DNA of 34,942 nucleotides, taken from positions 1 to 34,942 of the forward strand of contig JAUSAX010000081.1 in NCBI GenBank assembly GCA_030652315.1, given 5' to 3'. Positions 25,000-33,839 of this stretch are shown here, one piece after another. Position 1 is the first letter of the stretch, and every line of letters starts with the position of its first letter. The translations under genes and the position numbers were made by a program. The notes beneath the pieces are model-generated. The model made no database searches. It had not been told where the DNA came from and was given only the letters and a program-made list of their open reading frames with translations. Origin of the DNA: Afipia sp. (GTDB taxonomy: Bacteria; Pseudomonadota; Alphaproteobacteria; Rhizobiales; Xanthobacteraceae).

Positions 25000-26076
25000 A
25001 TGCGTACTGATCTTTTCGACTTCGAGCTCCCGGAAGCCAACATCGCGCTGCGGCCTGTCAGCCCGCGCGATGCCGCGCGCATGCTTGTAGTGAGCCCCGG
25101 CCAACCATTGGCCGATGCCGTCGTTGCTGATCTGTCGCGTATCCTGCAGCCGGGCGATCAACTGGTCGTCAACGACACCAAGGTGATCCCTGCGCAGTTG
25201 ACCGGCCGCCGCGTCGGTCGGGAGACAGAACCGAAGATCGAAGCCACCCTCATCAAGCGCATCGACGGATCGCGCTGGCAGGCGCTGGTGAAGCCGGCGA
25301 AGAAACTCACCCAGGGTGACGCCATCCGCTTCGGAAATGAAGGACGCGTCTGTCTGCTCGGAAACCTCGACGCGCAGGTCGAGCACAAGGGCGAGAACGG
25401 CGAGGTGACGCTGTCATTCTCGTTTCACGGGCCAATTCTGGATCAGGCTATCGCCGACGTAGGCGCGCCGCCGCTGCCGCCGTACATCGCCTCCCGGCGG
25501 ACGCCGGACGAGCGGGATACTGCCGACTATCAGACCATGTTTGCGGTCAGCGAAGGCGCGGTCGCTGCACCCACGGCGGGGCTGCACTTCACGCCGGCGC
25601 TTGAGACCGCATTGCGCGCCCGCGGTATCGGTTTGCATCGCGTGACGCTGCATGTCGGAGCAGGGACGTTTCTCCCGATGAAGGCGGATGACACCGCCGG
25701 TCACAAGATGCACCCTGAATGGGGCATGGTGTCTGGTGAGACCGCCGCCGCGCTTAACGATGCCCGCGCCAAGGGCGGCCACATCGTGGCTGTCGGGACC
25801 ACATCGCTGCGGCTTCTGGAAAGCGCTGCGGCGGATGACGGCACGATCCAGCCGTTCACCGGGGAGACCGCAATCTTCATCACGCCCGGCTATCGCTTCA
25901 AGGCGGTGGACATCCTGATGACGAACTTCCATCTGCCGCGCTCGACCCTGTTCATGCTGGTTTCGGCCTTCAGCGGATTGGAGACCATGCAGCAGGCCTA
26001 TGCCCATGCCATCTCTACCGGCTATCGCTTCTACTCGTATGGGGACGCATGCCTGTTGTTTCGTCAGCCGACCTGA
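25000..26076 (+). CDS. queA: S-adenosylmethionine:tRNA ribosyltransferase-isomerase
   Basis: Builds epoxyqueuosine on tRNA by transferring and isomerising the ribosyl group of S-adenosylmethionine to preQ1, already inserted by Tgt. The 358-residue protein begins [19 protein letters not shown] and contains family blocks such as [28 protein letters not shown] and [28 protein letters not shown] 25000 is chosen because it begins the conserved N-terminus; upstream sequence is a palindrome. The next gene, tgt, starts 16 bp after the stop, so the pathway partners are co-transcribed. Confidence 0.98.
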   Translation: MRTDLFDFELPEANIALRPVSPRDAARMLVVSPGQPLADAVVADLSRILQPGDQLVVNDTKVIPAQLTGRRVGRETEPKIEATLIKRIDGSRWQALVKPAKKLTQGDAIRFGNEGRVCLLGNLDAQVEHKGENGEVTLSFSFHGPILDQAIADVGAPPLPPYIASRRTPDERDTADYQTMFAVSEGAVAAPTAGLHFTPALETALRARGIGLHRVTLHVGAGTFLPMKADDTAGHKMHPEWGMVSGETAAALNDARAKGGHIVAVGTTSLRLLESAAADDGTIQPFTGETAIFITPGYRFKAVDILMTNFHLPRSTLFMLVSAFSGLETMQQAYAHAISTGYRFYSYGDACLLFRQPT

Positions 26077-26092
26077 CCCATAACGTCGCCAT

Positions 26093-27226
26093 ATGACCGT
26101 TCCCAATCATTTCAGACTTCTTGGCCGCGACGGCGAAGCGCGCACCGGCGCGTTGACGACGCCGCACGGTGTCGTGCGCACGCCTGCGTTCATGCCTGTC
26201 GGTACCGCAGGCGCGATGAAGAGCATCCATTGGCGCGACATCCGTGAAACGGGTGCCGACATCGTGCTCGGCAACACCTATCACCTGATGCTGCGCCCCG
26301 GTGCGGAGCGCATCGCGGCGCTGGGCGGACTGCAGAAGTTCACCACCTGGAACGGCCCTATGCTGACCGACTCCGGCGGCTTTCAGGTCATGTCCCTTGC
26401 GAAGCTGCGCAAGGTCACGGAACATGCGGTGACGTTCAGCTCGCATATCGATGGCACCAAAGTCGAATTGTCTCCCGAGCGTGCCATTGAGGTGCAGCGC
26501 TTGCTTGGGTCCGATATCGCCATGCAGCTCGACGAGTGTGTGCGGCTGCCGGCCGAGCGGGCCGATATCGAACGCGCCATGCAGTTGTCAATTCGCTGGG
26601 CGGAGCGCAGCAAGCGCGCGTTCGAGACCGCACCTGCCGGATACATGCTGTTTGGCATCGCACAGGGCGGCGACATTCCCGAATTGCGCCGCGAGAGCAC
26701 GCGCGCGCTGATCGACATAGGTTTTCATGGCTACGCGGTCGGTGGACTGGCGGTTGGCGAGCCACAGGCCGTTATGCTTGCGATGATCGATGAAGTGGCG
26801 CCAATCCTGCCGCAGGAACGTCCGCGCTATCTGATGGGTGTTGGTACGCCGGACGATATGTTGGAAGCTGTCGCACGCGGGATCGACATGTTCGATTGTG
26901 TAATGCCGACGCGCAACGGCCGCCACGGCCACGTCTTCACGCGGCATGGCGTGATCAACCTGCGCAATGCGCGTCATGCCGATGATCCGCGTCCACTGGA
27001 CGAGGTAAGCGCCTGGCGTTCGGCGAACAGCTATTCTCGCGCCTACCTGCACCACCTGGTGAAGTCAGAGGAGGCGCTGGGTGCGATGCTGCTGTCCGAA
27101 GTCAACGTTGCGTACTATCAAAGCCTGATGAGCGGTGCCCGAGCCGCTATCGCCGCAGGCACATATGGCGACTACCGCGCATCGGTTCGCGAGGGATGGG
27201 CGCGGGGCGATATCGCGCCGCGCTGA
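26093..27226 (+). CDS. tgt: Queuine tRNA-ribosyltransferase lacking the usual zinc cysteines
   Basis: Exchanges guanine-34 of GUN-anticodon tRNAs for preQ1 in queuosine synthesis. The 377-residue protein has the TIM-barrel motifs DSGGFQVMSL (Asp93) and FDCVMPTRNGRHG (Asp268, the covalent nucleophile), so catalysis should be possible. The oddity is at 304-315: most bacterial enzymes read CDCxxC between DDPRPLD and YSRAYLHHL, providing three zinc ligands. Here the same interval, of the same length, reads EVSAWRSANSYS, with no cysteine, though the histidines in YLHHL remain. There is no frameshift and flanking sequence is fully conserved, so the change looks evolved. The gene follows queA by 16 bp. 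Confidence 0.96.
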   Translation: MTVPNHFRLLGRDGEARTGALTTPHGVVRTPAFMPVGTAGAMKSIHWRDIRETGADIVLGNTYHLMLRPGAERIAALGGLQKFTTWNGPMLTDSGGFQVMSLAKLRKVTEHAVTFSSHIDGTKVELSPERAIEVQRLLGSDIAMQLDECVRLPAERADIERAMQLSIRWAERSKRAFETAPAGYMLFGIAQGGDIPELRRESTRALIDIGFHGYAVGGLAVGEPQAVMLAMIDEVAPILPQERPRYLMGVGTPDDMLEAVARGIDMFDCVMPTRNGRHGHVFTRHGVINLRNARHADDPRPLDEVSAWRSANSYSRAYLHHLVKSEEALGAMLLSEVNVAYYQSLMSGARAAIAAGTYGDYRASVREGWARGDIAPR

Positions 27227-27250
27227 CAGCTATGCTGACAAATTGTGCTG

Positions 27251-27463
27251 TCAGTTGCAGACTATCTTTGTGGAATGCTTCGTGACGAAGCCATAGCCGC
27301 AGTTGTCGCAGGTCCAGAGATAACTGATCACGTTATCGGAAAGAAATGCAGATGCCTCGGCTGCGACCATCGAGTCCGCGCAAATCGTGCACACTGGACG
27401 GTCGGTCGAGCGCGGCGGTAAGCGTGATGCTTTGGTCGACAGAATTTCAGCAAGAGCTGGCAT
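27251..27463 (-). CDS. Small zinc-ribbon protein
   Basis: A 70-residue protein with two CxxC knuckles: CTIC (residues 29-32) and CDNC (55-58), in the contexts RPVCTICADSM and YLWTCDNCGYGF, spaced as in a treble-clef or rubredoxin-like zinc ribbon. The N-terminus is basic (STKASRLPPRS). A GGGAGG ribosome binding site stands before ATG 27463. It converges on tgt (25 bp apart). No family named; possibly a nucleic-acid-binding or regulatory protein. It could be a partner for neighbouring genes but nothing shows it. Confidence 0.8.
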   Translation of the reverse strand: MPALAEILSTKASRLPPRSTDRPVCTICADSMVAAEASAFLSDNVISYLWTCDNCGYGFVTKHSTKIVCN

Positions 27464-27696
27464 CGTGACCTCCCTACCGGATTTGAGCTTATGCCCAATA
27501 TACACATGGGAGTTTGAAGTTGTCGCAACACAAATATGTTTCTTTAGAGAAATAACATTTTGCAATGCAACGCTCGCTGACCAGCTGCGCGATTGGCCCT
27601 TGCGCGCGTGAGCGCTGGCACCCTTAATGGCGGAATCTGTTCGTTTTGCGTAGCTTTCCCTCTTAGTTCGCATTTGATTGATGTGGAGGACCCGGC

Positions 27697-28680
27697 ATGG
27701 ACACGAAGTCACATTCAGACGTTTCGCAATTACATCGGCCGGGGCGGGGACGAATTTACGACAGCATCGTTGATGCATTCGGCGATACGCCAACCGTCCG
27801 GCTTCATCGGTTGCCTGAGCAAAACGGTGTGAAAGCGACAATTCTCGCCAAACTTGAGTATTTCAATCCTGCTGCGAGTGTGAAGGACCGCATTGGCGCG
27901 GCCATGATCATTGCGATGGAGAAGGCCGGTGTTATCGATCCCGACACCGTTTTGATCGAGCCGACATCCGGTAATACAGGTATTGCGCTGGCTTACGTCG
28001 CTGCGTCGCGGGGCTACCGCCTTAAACTCGTGATGCCGGAGTCGATGTCGATCGAGCGCCGTAAGATGCTGGCATTTCTCGGTGCGGAAATTGTTTTGAC
28101 GCCAGCTGCGCAAGGCATGAAGGGCGCGATTGCAACCGCAGAGGAACTGATCCGCAACACGCCTAACTCGGTGATGCCGCAGCAGTTCAAGAACCTCGCC
28201 AATCCCGACGTGCACCGCCGCACCACCGCAGAGGAAATCTGGAACGACACCCACGGCAACATCGATGTGTTCGTCGCCGGCGTCGGCACGGGCGGTACGA
28301 TTACCGGCGTGGGGCAGGTTCTGAAACCTCGCAAACCGTCCTTGCGTGTCGTTGCGGTCGAGCCTGTGGAAAGTCCGGTGCTGTCCGGTGGTCAGCATTC
28401 GCCGCACAAGATTCAGGGTATCGGCGCCGGCTTTGTTCCGGACATTCTCGACCGGTCTGTGATCGATGAGATCGTCCAGATCGATAGTGCGACGGCGCTT
28501 GCCACGTCCCGCGCTCTGGCGCGCGTCGAAGGTATTCCGGGTGGTATCTCTTCGGGTGCGGCGATTGCCGCCGCGCTGGAGCTTGGCAAGCGGCCCGAGA
28601 ACGCGGGCAAGACTATTCTTGCGATCGTGCCGTCGTTCTCCGAGCGGTATCTGTCCACAGCGTTGTTCGAGGGAATCTGA
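27697..28680 (+). CDS. cysK: Cysteine synthase (O-acetylserine sulfhydrylase)
   Basis: PLP enzyme making L-cysteine from O-acetylserine and sulphide. The 327-residue protein has the PLP-lysine in [14 protein letters not shown] (about 57-70), the substrate loop [15 protein letters not shown], the PLP phosphate loop [12 protein letters not shown], and the C-terminal [14 protein letters not shown]. The first 20 residues ([19 protein letters not shown]) are an extra, polar N-terminal extension compared with E. coli CysK. ATG 27697 has a good GGAGGA ribosome binding site. The BrnA-like gene starts 2 bp after the stop, so they share a transcript. Confidence 0.95.
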   Translation: MDTKSHSDVSQLHRPGRGRIYDSIVDAFGDTPTVRLHRLPEQNGVKATILAKLEYFNPAASVKDRIGAAMIIAMEKAGVIDPDTVLIEPTSGNTGIALAYVAASRGYRLKLVMPESMSIERRKMLAFLGAEIVLTPAAQGMKGAIATAEELIRNTPNSVMPQQFKNLANPDVHRRTTAEEIWNDTHGNIDVFVAGVGTGGTITGVGQVLKPRKPSLRVVAVEPVESPVLSGGQHSPHKIQGIGAGFVPDILDRSVIDEIVQIDSATALATSRALARVEGIPGGISSGAAIAAALELGKRPENAGKTILAIVPSFSERYLSTALFEGI

Positions 28681-28682
28681 GT

Positions 28683-28928
28683 ATGGCGTCACCTCCGAGG
28701 CGGCCGCGCACGCTCAGCGATGCGAAGACAGAAGCCGAAGCGGCGTTCAAATCTGTCACCAAGAAGGAGCCGGAGGCGCTTCCGAGGACGGTCGCGATCC
28801 CGGGCGTGAAGGAGCTTGTCTCGATCCGGATTGATCAGGACGTTCTCGAACATTTCCAGGAGGGTGGTCCCGGATGGCAGGACCGCATCAACGCGGCGCT
28901 GCGCAAGGCCGCCGGAAAGTCCGACTGA
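28683..28928 (+). CDS. BrnA-like antitoxin (DUF4415), orphan
   Basis: An 81-residue protein whose C-terminal half, VSIRIDQDVLEHFQEGGPGWQDRINAALRKAAG, matches the ribbon-helix-helix DNA-binding end of BrnA/DUF4415 antitoxins. The N-terminal part is basic and disordered. In a typical module a BrnT RNase toxin gene precedes brnA. Here the preceding gene is cysK, two bases upstream, and no BrnT-like frame is visible nearby, so it is an orphan. It may act as a transcriptional regulator coupled to cysK. Read as an antitoxin by family only. Confidence 0.82.
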   Translation: MASPPRRPRTLSDAKTEAEAAFKSVTKKEPEALPRTVAIPGVKELVSIRIDQDVLEHFQEGGPGWQDRINAALRKAAGKSD

Positions 28929-28929
28929 A

Positions 28930-29859
28930 TCACGCCACGCGATTGGCGCGCGCGGCTTCCTTCTGGGCGTCGAAATCGCGGCGTCTTCGCGCGAGTTCCT
29001 CGGGCGCCATGCGCTCGACATTGTTGTAGTCGCGCTTCCACGACGCGTCCTCGCTCCAGCGCAGCGGAGACTGAACAGTCGTCTGTGGACCAGGTGCGCT
29101 TTCCAGCACCTTCAATGCCAGATCAAGTGTGAATGCCTGCGACGGCACATCGTGCGGTTTACCGGCCGAATTTCCCAGCGGAAAATCGCTGAACAGAAAT
29201 CGCGGCACGGCGGCGTGTTCGATGATGTCCTTGGCGCAGCCCATCACGACAGTGGAAATCCCGTTGGCCTCCAGATGGCGCGCAACCAGGGACGTGGTCT
29301 GGTGGCACACCGGACAGTTCGGCACGAGCACAACGGCGTCGATATTATCCGCCTTGCAGCGTGCAAGAATATCCGGCGCGTCGGTATCGATGGTGACGCG
29401 ATGACTGCGGTTGGTCGGCGCGCCGAAGAAACGCGGCGCGACCGATCCGATCCGACCTTCGCCAGCCAGGCGATGCAATTGCGCCAGTGGAAACCAGGTG
29501 TTCATGTCGGTCGCAGACGTGTGCGCGCGATCGTAGGCTATGTGGGAGATTCGCAGGTCGTGCTGCTGGGAGGTGCCGCCGTCGTAGACTTGGTAGAATT
29601 TCGCACTGCCGTTGTAGGTCGCTCCCGGTCCCTGATCGCCCTTCGTGGGGTCGAACCGGGCGGCCGTGGTTACGATGGCCACGCGCGACTTCGCCAGCGG
29701 CTTGGTCAGCGGCTGGAATGGCGCCGCCACATTGTGCGCCCAGCGGTAGGGGGCGTCGTAGCCGATGGCGAGATAATAATCCCGCGTCCGCTGCATGTAA
29801 GGGATAGGCACATCGAAGTCGCGCACGGTATCCTCGGGGACAGCAGGCGAATCCGTCAT
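28930..29859 (-). CDS. Glycine/sarcosine/betaine reductase selenoprotein B family protein (Cys variant)
   Basis: A 309-residue protein of the GrdB-like family (Pfam GRDB), related to the substrate-specific component of clostridial glycine/betaine reductases. The redox region reads VVLVPNCPVCHQTTSLVARHLEANGISTVVM (about 176-206). Clostridial GrdB has a selenocysteine near CTRU; here Cys182 and Cys185 form CPVC, with Cys185 at the approximate Sec position. No GrdA or GrdC partner is nearby and no UGA is read through. Proteobacterial members are widespread and uncharacterised. ATG 29859 begins MTDSPAVPEDTVRDFD; the upstream extension looks non-coding. It converges on the BrnA-like gene. Confidence 0.8.
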   Translation of the reverse strand: MTDSPAVPEDTVRDFDVPIPYMQRTRDYYLAIGYDAPYRWAHNVAAPFQPLTKPLAKSRVAIVTTAARFDPTKGDQGPGATYNGSAKFYQVYDGGTSQQHDLRISHIAYDRAHTSATDMNTWFPLAQLHRLAGEGRIGSVAPRFFGAPTNRSHRVTIDTDAPDILARCKADNIDAVVLVPNCPVCHQTTSLVARHLEANGISTVVMGCAKDIIEHAAVPRFLFSDFPLGNSAGKPHDVPSQAFTLDLALKVLESAPGPQTTVQSPLRWSEDASWKRDYNNVERMAPEELARRRRDFDAQKEAARANRVA

Positions 29860-29970
29860 GATGGGCGTCCTCAAATCTGGTGAGGTAGGCGTAGCAGATG
29901 CGCGCCGTCTCAGCCATATTAAGGGAAACGAGGCCGGCCATGCCGGCGGCGCAGGCAAGGAAACCAGCCG

Positions 29971-30144
29971 ATGAGCGGAAAAAAGAAGAAAGACGACGCT
30001 GTCGATCCGAAGACGAAAAAACGCCGCTCGGATCCGACCAAGGATGCGCCGTTCAAGGTTGATCCCAACAGCGATGACTTCGCGACGCCCCGGAATGATT
30101 TGAGCGAAGACGAACTGAAAGAGCAGGAGGACCGCAGATCCTGA
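29971..30144 (+). CDS. Small highly charged hypothetical protein
   Basis: A 57-residue open frame from ATG 29971 to TGA 30142-30144. The protein is extremely charged: a lysine-rich start (SGKKKKDDAVDPKTKKRRSD), a middle with DPTKDAPFKVDPNSDDFATP, and an acidic end with LSEDELKEQEDRRS. AAGGAAA at 29958-29964 can serve as a ribosome binding site. It is probably intrinsically disordered. The composition is unlike random translation of GC-rich DNA, and the length and style match small conserved proteins of the family, but I cannot name one. Confidence 0.6.
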   Translation: MSGKKKKDDAVDPKTKKRRSDPTKDAPFKVDPNSDDFATPRNDLSEDELKEQEDRRS

Positions 30145-30171
30145 CGGCCGCCGGGCAATTACGAATCGCGC

Positions 30172-30423
30172 CTACAGGCCGCTGAGATCCATCGGAACGC
30201 TGCCGAATGCTTTCAGGACCACAGCATCCTTGAAATCGCCCGTCATGGGGTCGCCGGAGCGGGTGAAGGCTACCGCGCCAACGACACCGGACGTCCGGGA
30301 CAGTGTTTCCGCACGCCGGATCGCCGTAGACGGGCTTTGAAACTCTTCGGCTGTTCCCGCTACAACGGATCCTTCGTCATCCTCGCTGAACGGAAGCGCT
30401 ACATAGTAGGAGATATCGGCCAT
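30172..30423 (-). CDS. Hypothetical protein
   Basis: An 83-residue protein without signal peptide. The sequence (MADISYYVALPFSEDDEGSV ..., with GVVGAVAFTRSGDPMTGDF near 47-65) looks like a compact alpha-beta protein, with alternating hydrophobic strands and an alanine/arginine-rich helix. Similar small proteins occur in Bradyrhizobium relatives as I recall, without a known role. ATG 30423 is the first start. It converges on the small charged gene at 29971-30144. Confidence 0.7.
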   Translation of the reverse strand: MADISYYVALPFSEDDEGSVVAGTAEEFQSPSTAIRRAETLSRTSGVVGAVAFTRSGDPMTGDFKDAVVLKAFGSVPMDLSGL

Positions 30424-30593
30424 CTTGTTTCCCAGGCAGTGACACCCGCATCATGTTCTCTTTTTGTTCTTTTGTCAATTGTCGTCTTGGCAGCGGAAGT
30501 TCTCAAGCCTTGGCGACGAATTCCACAGCCTGAACAAGGATGCCGGGCTGCACTTGACCCACACTCACCCGCCACCTACACACCGCCACACGT

Positions 30594-30669
30594 GAGCGCG
30601 TAGCTCAGGCGGTAGAGCACGTGACTTTTAATCATGGGGTCGTGGGTTCGAGTCCCACCGCGCTCACCA
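30594..30669 (+). tRNA. tRNA-Lys (anticodon TTT)
   Basis: A complete cloverleaf of 76 bases including an encoded CCA (30667-30669). The acceptor stem GAGCGCG (30594-30600) pairs fully with CGCGCTC (30659-30665). The D arm is GCTC/GAGC (30603-30618), the anticodon stem CGTGA/TCATG has one G-T pair, the anticodon loop CTTTTAA holds TTT at 30627-30629, and the T arm GTGGGTTCGAGTCCCAC is canonical. It reads lysine codons AAA and AAG. Confidence 0.97.
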
Positions 30670-30781
30670 TGGGCCCCCAATCAAACCGCAGCGGGGCGTT
30701 CGTCCTCGACGAGCGGAGGGAATCGCAGCAAGAATGGCACCGCATCAAGATGCGGTTTCTCGCTGGGAAGGGATAACGACA

Positions 30782-30967
30782 ATGTACTTCGTTGCCGGTC
30801 TCTTGGTTGTCTTGTCCGGACTCTTCTACGCCGCTGACCATGGCCAGCTCGGCAGGTTTGGCGCTCAGATGTGCACCTACGGCGACACGTTCTGCCGGCA
30901 TCCCGTCTATGTTCTGGTAGGCGCGGGACTGGCCGCGGTGTGGGGCGCATTCGTCAGCATGAAGTAA
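30782..30967 (+). CDS. Small membrane protein
   Basis: A 61-residue protein with two hydrophobic helices (about 2-17 and 43-59) and a short loop holding two cysteines (CTYGDTFCRHP, 31-41). The loop probably lies in the periplasm, where the cysteines could form a disulphide. AAGGGA at 30768-30773 is a plausible ribosome binding site for ATG 30782. It follows tRNA-Lys by 112 bp. Function unknown. Confidence 0.75.
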   Translation: MYFVAGLLVVLSGLFYAADHGQLGRFGAQMCTYGDTFCRHPVYVLVGAGLAAVWGAFVSMK

Positions 30968-30993
30968 GCTGACGAAACTCAATCCTTCAACGA

Positions 30994-33651
30994 TCAGGTG
31001 TCGGAGCGGACGTCCGAGGTGACCGGCTGCTGCGCGGTGATGGTTGCCGGCGTCGCTTCACGGCGAAGTCCGATCAACTCGGCAGCGCGAACCGACGAAG
31101 TCTTCCAGAAGTTGAAGGCATTGATCCGCGAATTCTCGAGGATCGCAATGGCGACGGCCGACAGGAACGGCAGGCTCTGAAGCACCAGCACGCCTGCGAA
31201 GATGTTGATCTCCCGCACTTCCTTCACATTGAACGCGACCAGCACGATCGCGCCGATGATCAGCAGGATGCCGATCACGGCTTCCCAGAACGCCTGGAAC
31301 TCCACCGACATTATCGAAAGCCCGCCCTTGGACGTGCGCGCGAACGGAAGATGATCGGTAATCAGGCCGTTCGCCACGGCACGCGAAACCGTCCATTGCA
31401 CCGACATCGCGGCCACCATGGCCCCCAGCATCTGACCGGCCTTCACCGGCACGCGAAGTCGGTAGAGGATGAGGAAATGCGAGAGCGACACCACGAACGC
31501 TGCGATGATGGGCAGGGTAAGTATCTTGTCGGGGATAGCGATGTCAGCGAATGACACGATCGGCACCCAGATCAGGTTCAGGATCGCAACCACCACGCCG
31601 AGACTTTCCGCGCCAAGCCAGTTCAGCCAGCCGAGCGCGAATTCGCGCTTCTGATCCGGCGAGAGCCTGCTCGCATTGGGCAGGAACCGGCGCCAGTGCT
31701 TTTTCACGATCTGGAAGCCGCCATAGGCCCAGCGGTGGCGTTGCTTCTTGAAGGCCTCGTAGGTATCCGGCAGCAGTCCGTAGCCGTAGCGCTTGTTGGT
31801 GTAGTGCGTGAGCCAGCCGTGCTCGATCACGGCCAGGCCGAGATCGGTATCCTCGCAGATTGTGTCACCGGCCCAGCCGCCCGCCATATCCATCGCGGCG
31901 CGGCGGATCAGGCACATCGTGCCATGGACGATGATGGCGTTGGCTTCGTTCCGCTGCACCATGCCGATGTCAAAGAAGCCCGCATACTCGCCGTTCATGG
32001 CGTAGTGCATCAGGGAGCGGTCGCCGTCGCGATGATCCTGCGGCGCCTGCACCAGGCCCACGCGCGGATCGGCGAAGGCCGGAACCAGATCCTTGAGCCA
32101 GTCCGGTGTGACGACATAGTCGGCGTCGATGATGCCGATGATCTCCGCGTCAGCAGCCGTGCGCGCCATGGCGATCTTCAGCGCGCCGGCCTTGAAGCCT
32201 TCGACCTTCTCGGCGTTGATGAAGATGAAGCGCTCGCCCAGCGTGCGGCAGTGATCCTGTATAGGCTGCCAGAACGTCGGATCCGGCGTGTTGTTGATAA
32301 TCACGACGCATTCGAAATTCGGATAGTCGAGACGCGACACTGCATCGAGCGTCTGCTTGAGCATCTCGGGTGGCTCGAAATAAGCCGGCACATGGATCGA
32401 GACCTTCGGTGCGTATCCTTCGGCCGGTGGGGGGACTGCGGCCGAGATCAGGCGGGCAGGCTTGTGTCCAAAGGCGATGGTGGCGATTTCCTCGATCCGG
32501 GCCATCGCGATCAGGACCAGCGGCACCAGCAGGATAAGGCCCAGTGTCAGCGCGAAGGCGGACCCGAAGACGAAATAGTGCGTATTCCAGTAGGCAAAGA
32601 CGGTCGCGACCCATGTGCCGACGCCGCTGGCGGCGGCGGCAAGCACGGTCGCTTGCAGAACCGTAGGGCGCGCCAGACGGAAGATCGGGAGCGACAGCAG
32701 AACCCCCACCAGCAAGGCTATGCCTGCAATCTTCCAGTAGTCTTGATCCCGAATAGGCCCCGTCCAGGCGAACTTGGGCTCACGTGAAGAATCAAGGATT
32801 CCCCAGTAAGGTCCTACGCCGCCTTCAAAAAACTTCCACGGCTGGTCGATGGCTTCGACGATGTTGTAGTCCATGCCGATGGCTTCGGCGCGGGTCACGA
32901 AATTGCGGAGCACTGAAGCCTGTTCGAACGGACCGGGGAAGGCGTTCTTGAGGTTGTATCCCGCGCTGGGCCATCCGAATTCGGCGATCACGATACGCTT
33001 GCCGGGAAACGTGTCCCTTAGCAGCCCGTAGATGTACATGGCCTGATCGACAGCCTGTTGGGCGGTGAAGTTTTCCCAATACGGCAGGATATGCGCGGCG
33101 ATGAAATCGACGGACGAGGCAAGTTGCGGATTGTCGCGCCAGATGTTCCAGATTTCGCCAGTGGTTACCGGAACATTTGCCTGTTTCTTGACGCGCTGGA
33201 TGATCTCGATGAGATCTTCGACCTTCTGTTCCCCGCGGTAGATGGTTTCGTTGCCGACGACGATGCCGATGACGTTGCTGTTGCGCTTGGCGAGTTCGAC
33301 GGCGGCGGCGATTTCGCGCTCGTTACGGTCCGCGTTCTTGTCGATCCACGCGCCAACCGTGACCTTGAGGCCGAATTCGTTGGCAATTGCGGGAACCAGT
33401 TCAACGCCGCCGGTCGATGAATACAGGCGGATCGCCTTGGTCATCGTGGCGAGTTTCTTCAAATCCGCCCGAATTTTTTCCTTGTTGGGAATGTTGTCGA
33501 CATCCGGATGCCCCGCACCTTCAAACGGCGCGTAAGAAAGGCTGGGCAGCATTCCGTTGAAGTCGGGGGCTTTCTGCTCGTCACGCAACAAGCCCCAAAG
33601 GGCGGCGTGAATGGCGGTAACGCAGAGCAGGACAGCGACGATGGCACGCAT
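30994..33651 (-). CDS. NdvB-like beta-glucan synthase (GH17-GT2 fusion)
   Basis: An 885-residue inner-membrane protein predicted to make and remodel periplasmic beta-glucans. After an N-terminal anchor (about 2-21), a periplasmic GH17 domain (about 35-300) has the acid/base Glu135 in VVGNETIYRG and nucleophile Glu224 in IAEFGWPSAG. Two or three membrane helices (about 308-388) lead to a cytosolic GT2 domain with DAD at 509-511, TICEDTDLG at 598-606 and QRHRW at 637-641, all intact. More membrane helices follow. The plan matches NdvB of Pseudomonas aeruginosa and the Bradyrhizobium cyclic beta-1,3/1,6-glucan system. ATG 33651 is preferred over TTG 33654. The upstream genes belong to the same locus. 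Confidence 0.92.
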   Translation of the reverse strand: MRAIVAVLLCVTAIHAALWGLLRDEQKAPDFNGMLPSLSYAPFEGAGHPDVDNIPNKEKIRADLKKLATMTKAIRLYSSTGGVELVPAIANEFGLKVTVGAWIDKNADRNEREIAAAVELAKRNSNVIGIVVGNETIYRGEQKVEDLIEIIQRVKKQANVPVTTGEIWNIWRDNPQLASSVDFIAAHILPYWENFTAQQAVDQAMYIYGLLRDTFPGKRIVIAEFGWPSAGYNLKNAFPGPFEQASVLRNFVTRAEAIGMDYNIVEAIDQPWKFFEGGVGPYWGILDSSREPKFAWTGPIRDQDYWKIAGIALLVGVLLSLPIFRLARPTVLQATVLAAAASGVGTWVATVFAYWNTHYFVFGSAFALTLGLILLVPLVLIAMARIEEIATIAFGHKPARLISAAVPPPAEGYAPKVSIHVPAYFEPPEMLKQTLDAVSRLDYPNFECVVIINNTPDPTFWQPIQDHCRTLGERFIFINAEKVEGFKAGALKIAMARTAADAEIIGIIDADYVVTPDWLKDLVPAFADPRVGLVQAPQDHRDGDRSLMHYAMNGEYAGFFDIGMVQRNEANAIIVHGTMCLIRRAAMDMAGGWAGDTICEDTDLGLAVIEHGWLTHYTNKRYGYGLLPDTYEAFKKQRHRWAYGGFQIVKKHWRRFLPNASRLSPDQKREFALGWLNWLGAESLGVVVAILNLIWVPIVSFADIAIPDKILTLPIIAAFVVSLSHFLILYRLRVPVKAGQMLGAMVAAMSVQWTVSRAVANGLITDHLPFARTSKGGLSIMSVEFQAFWEAVIGILLIIGAIVLVAFNVKEVREINIFAGVLVLQSLPFLSAVAIAILENSRINAFNFWKTSSVRAAELIGLRREATPATITAQQPVTSDVRSDT

Positions 33652-33839
33652 CAAGAAAAACCATACGGGGCCAAACGTGGCAGATCGCGAACCTGTCCCC
33701 TCGGTTCGGCAGCGTCAAAAGCAGCTTATCTATGCTGCGCAGCTTAACAACTCATACGGCGACATGGCGTTTTGAGGGCGCAGCCGAATCCAATTGAGAC
33801 ACGGCCGCTTGGTTCCTCATCGGCAGTTTCGTGGCCTGC

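Noticed and set aside
28683..28928. Complete toxin-antitoxin module
   Set aside because: Only the antitoxin-like gene is present. The preceding gene is a full cysteine synthase and the following one is convergent.
28816..29883. Plus-strand frame of 355 codons opposite the GrdB-like gene
   Set aside because: Arg/Val-rich antisense translation without domains. The minus strand has clear family motifs.
31696..32787. Plus-strand frame of 363 codons opposite the NdvB-like gene
   Set aside because: Antisense to the GT2 catalytic region with intact motifs, so it is a shadow.
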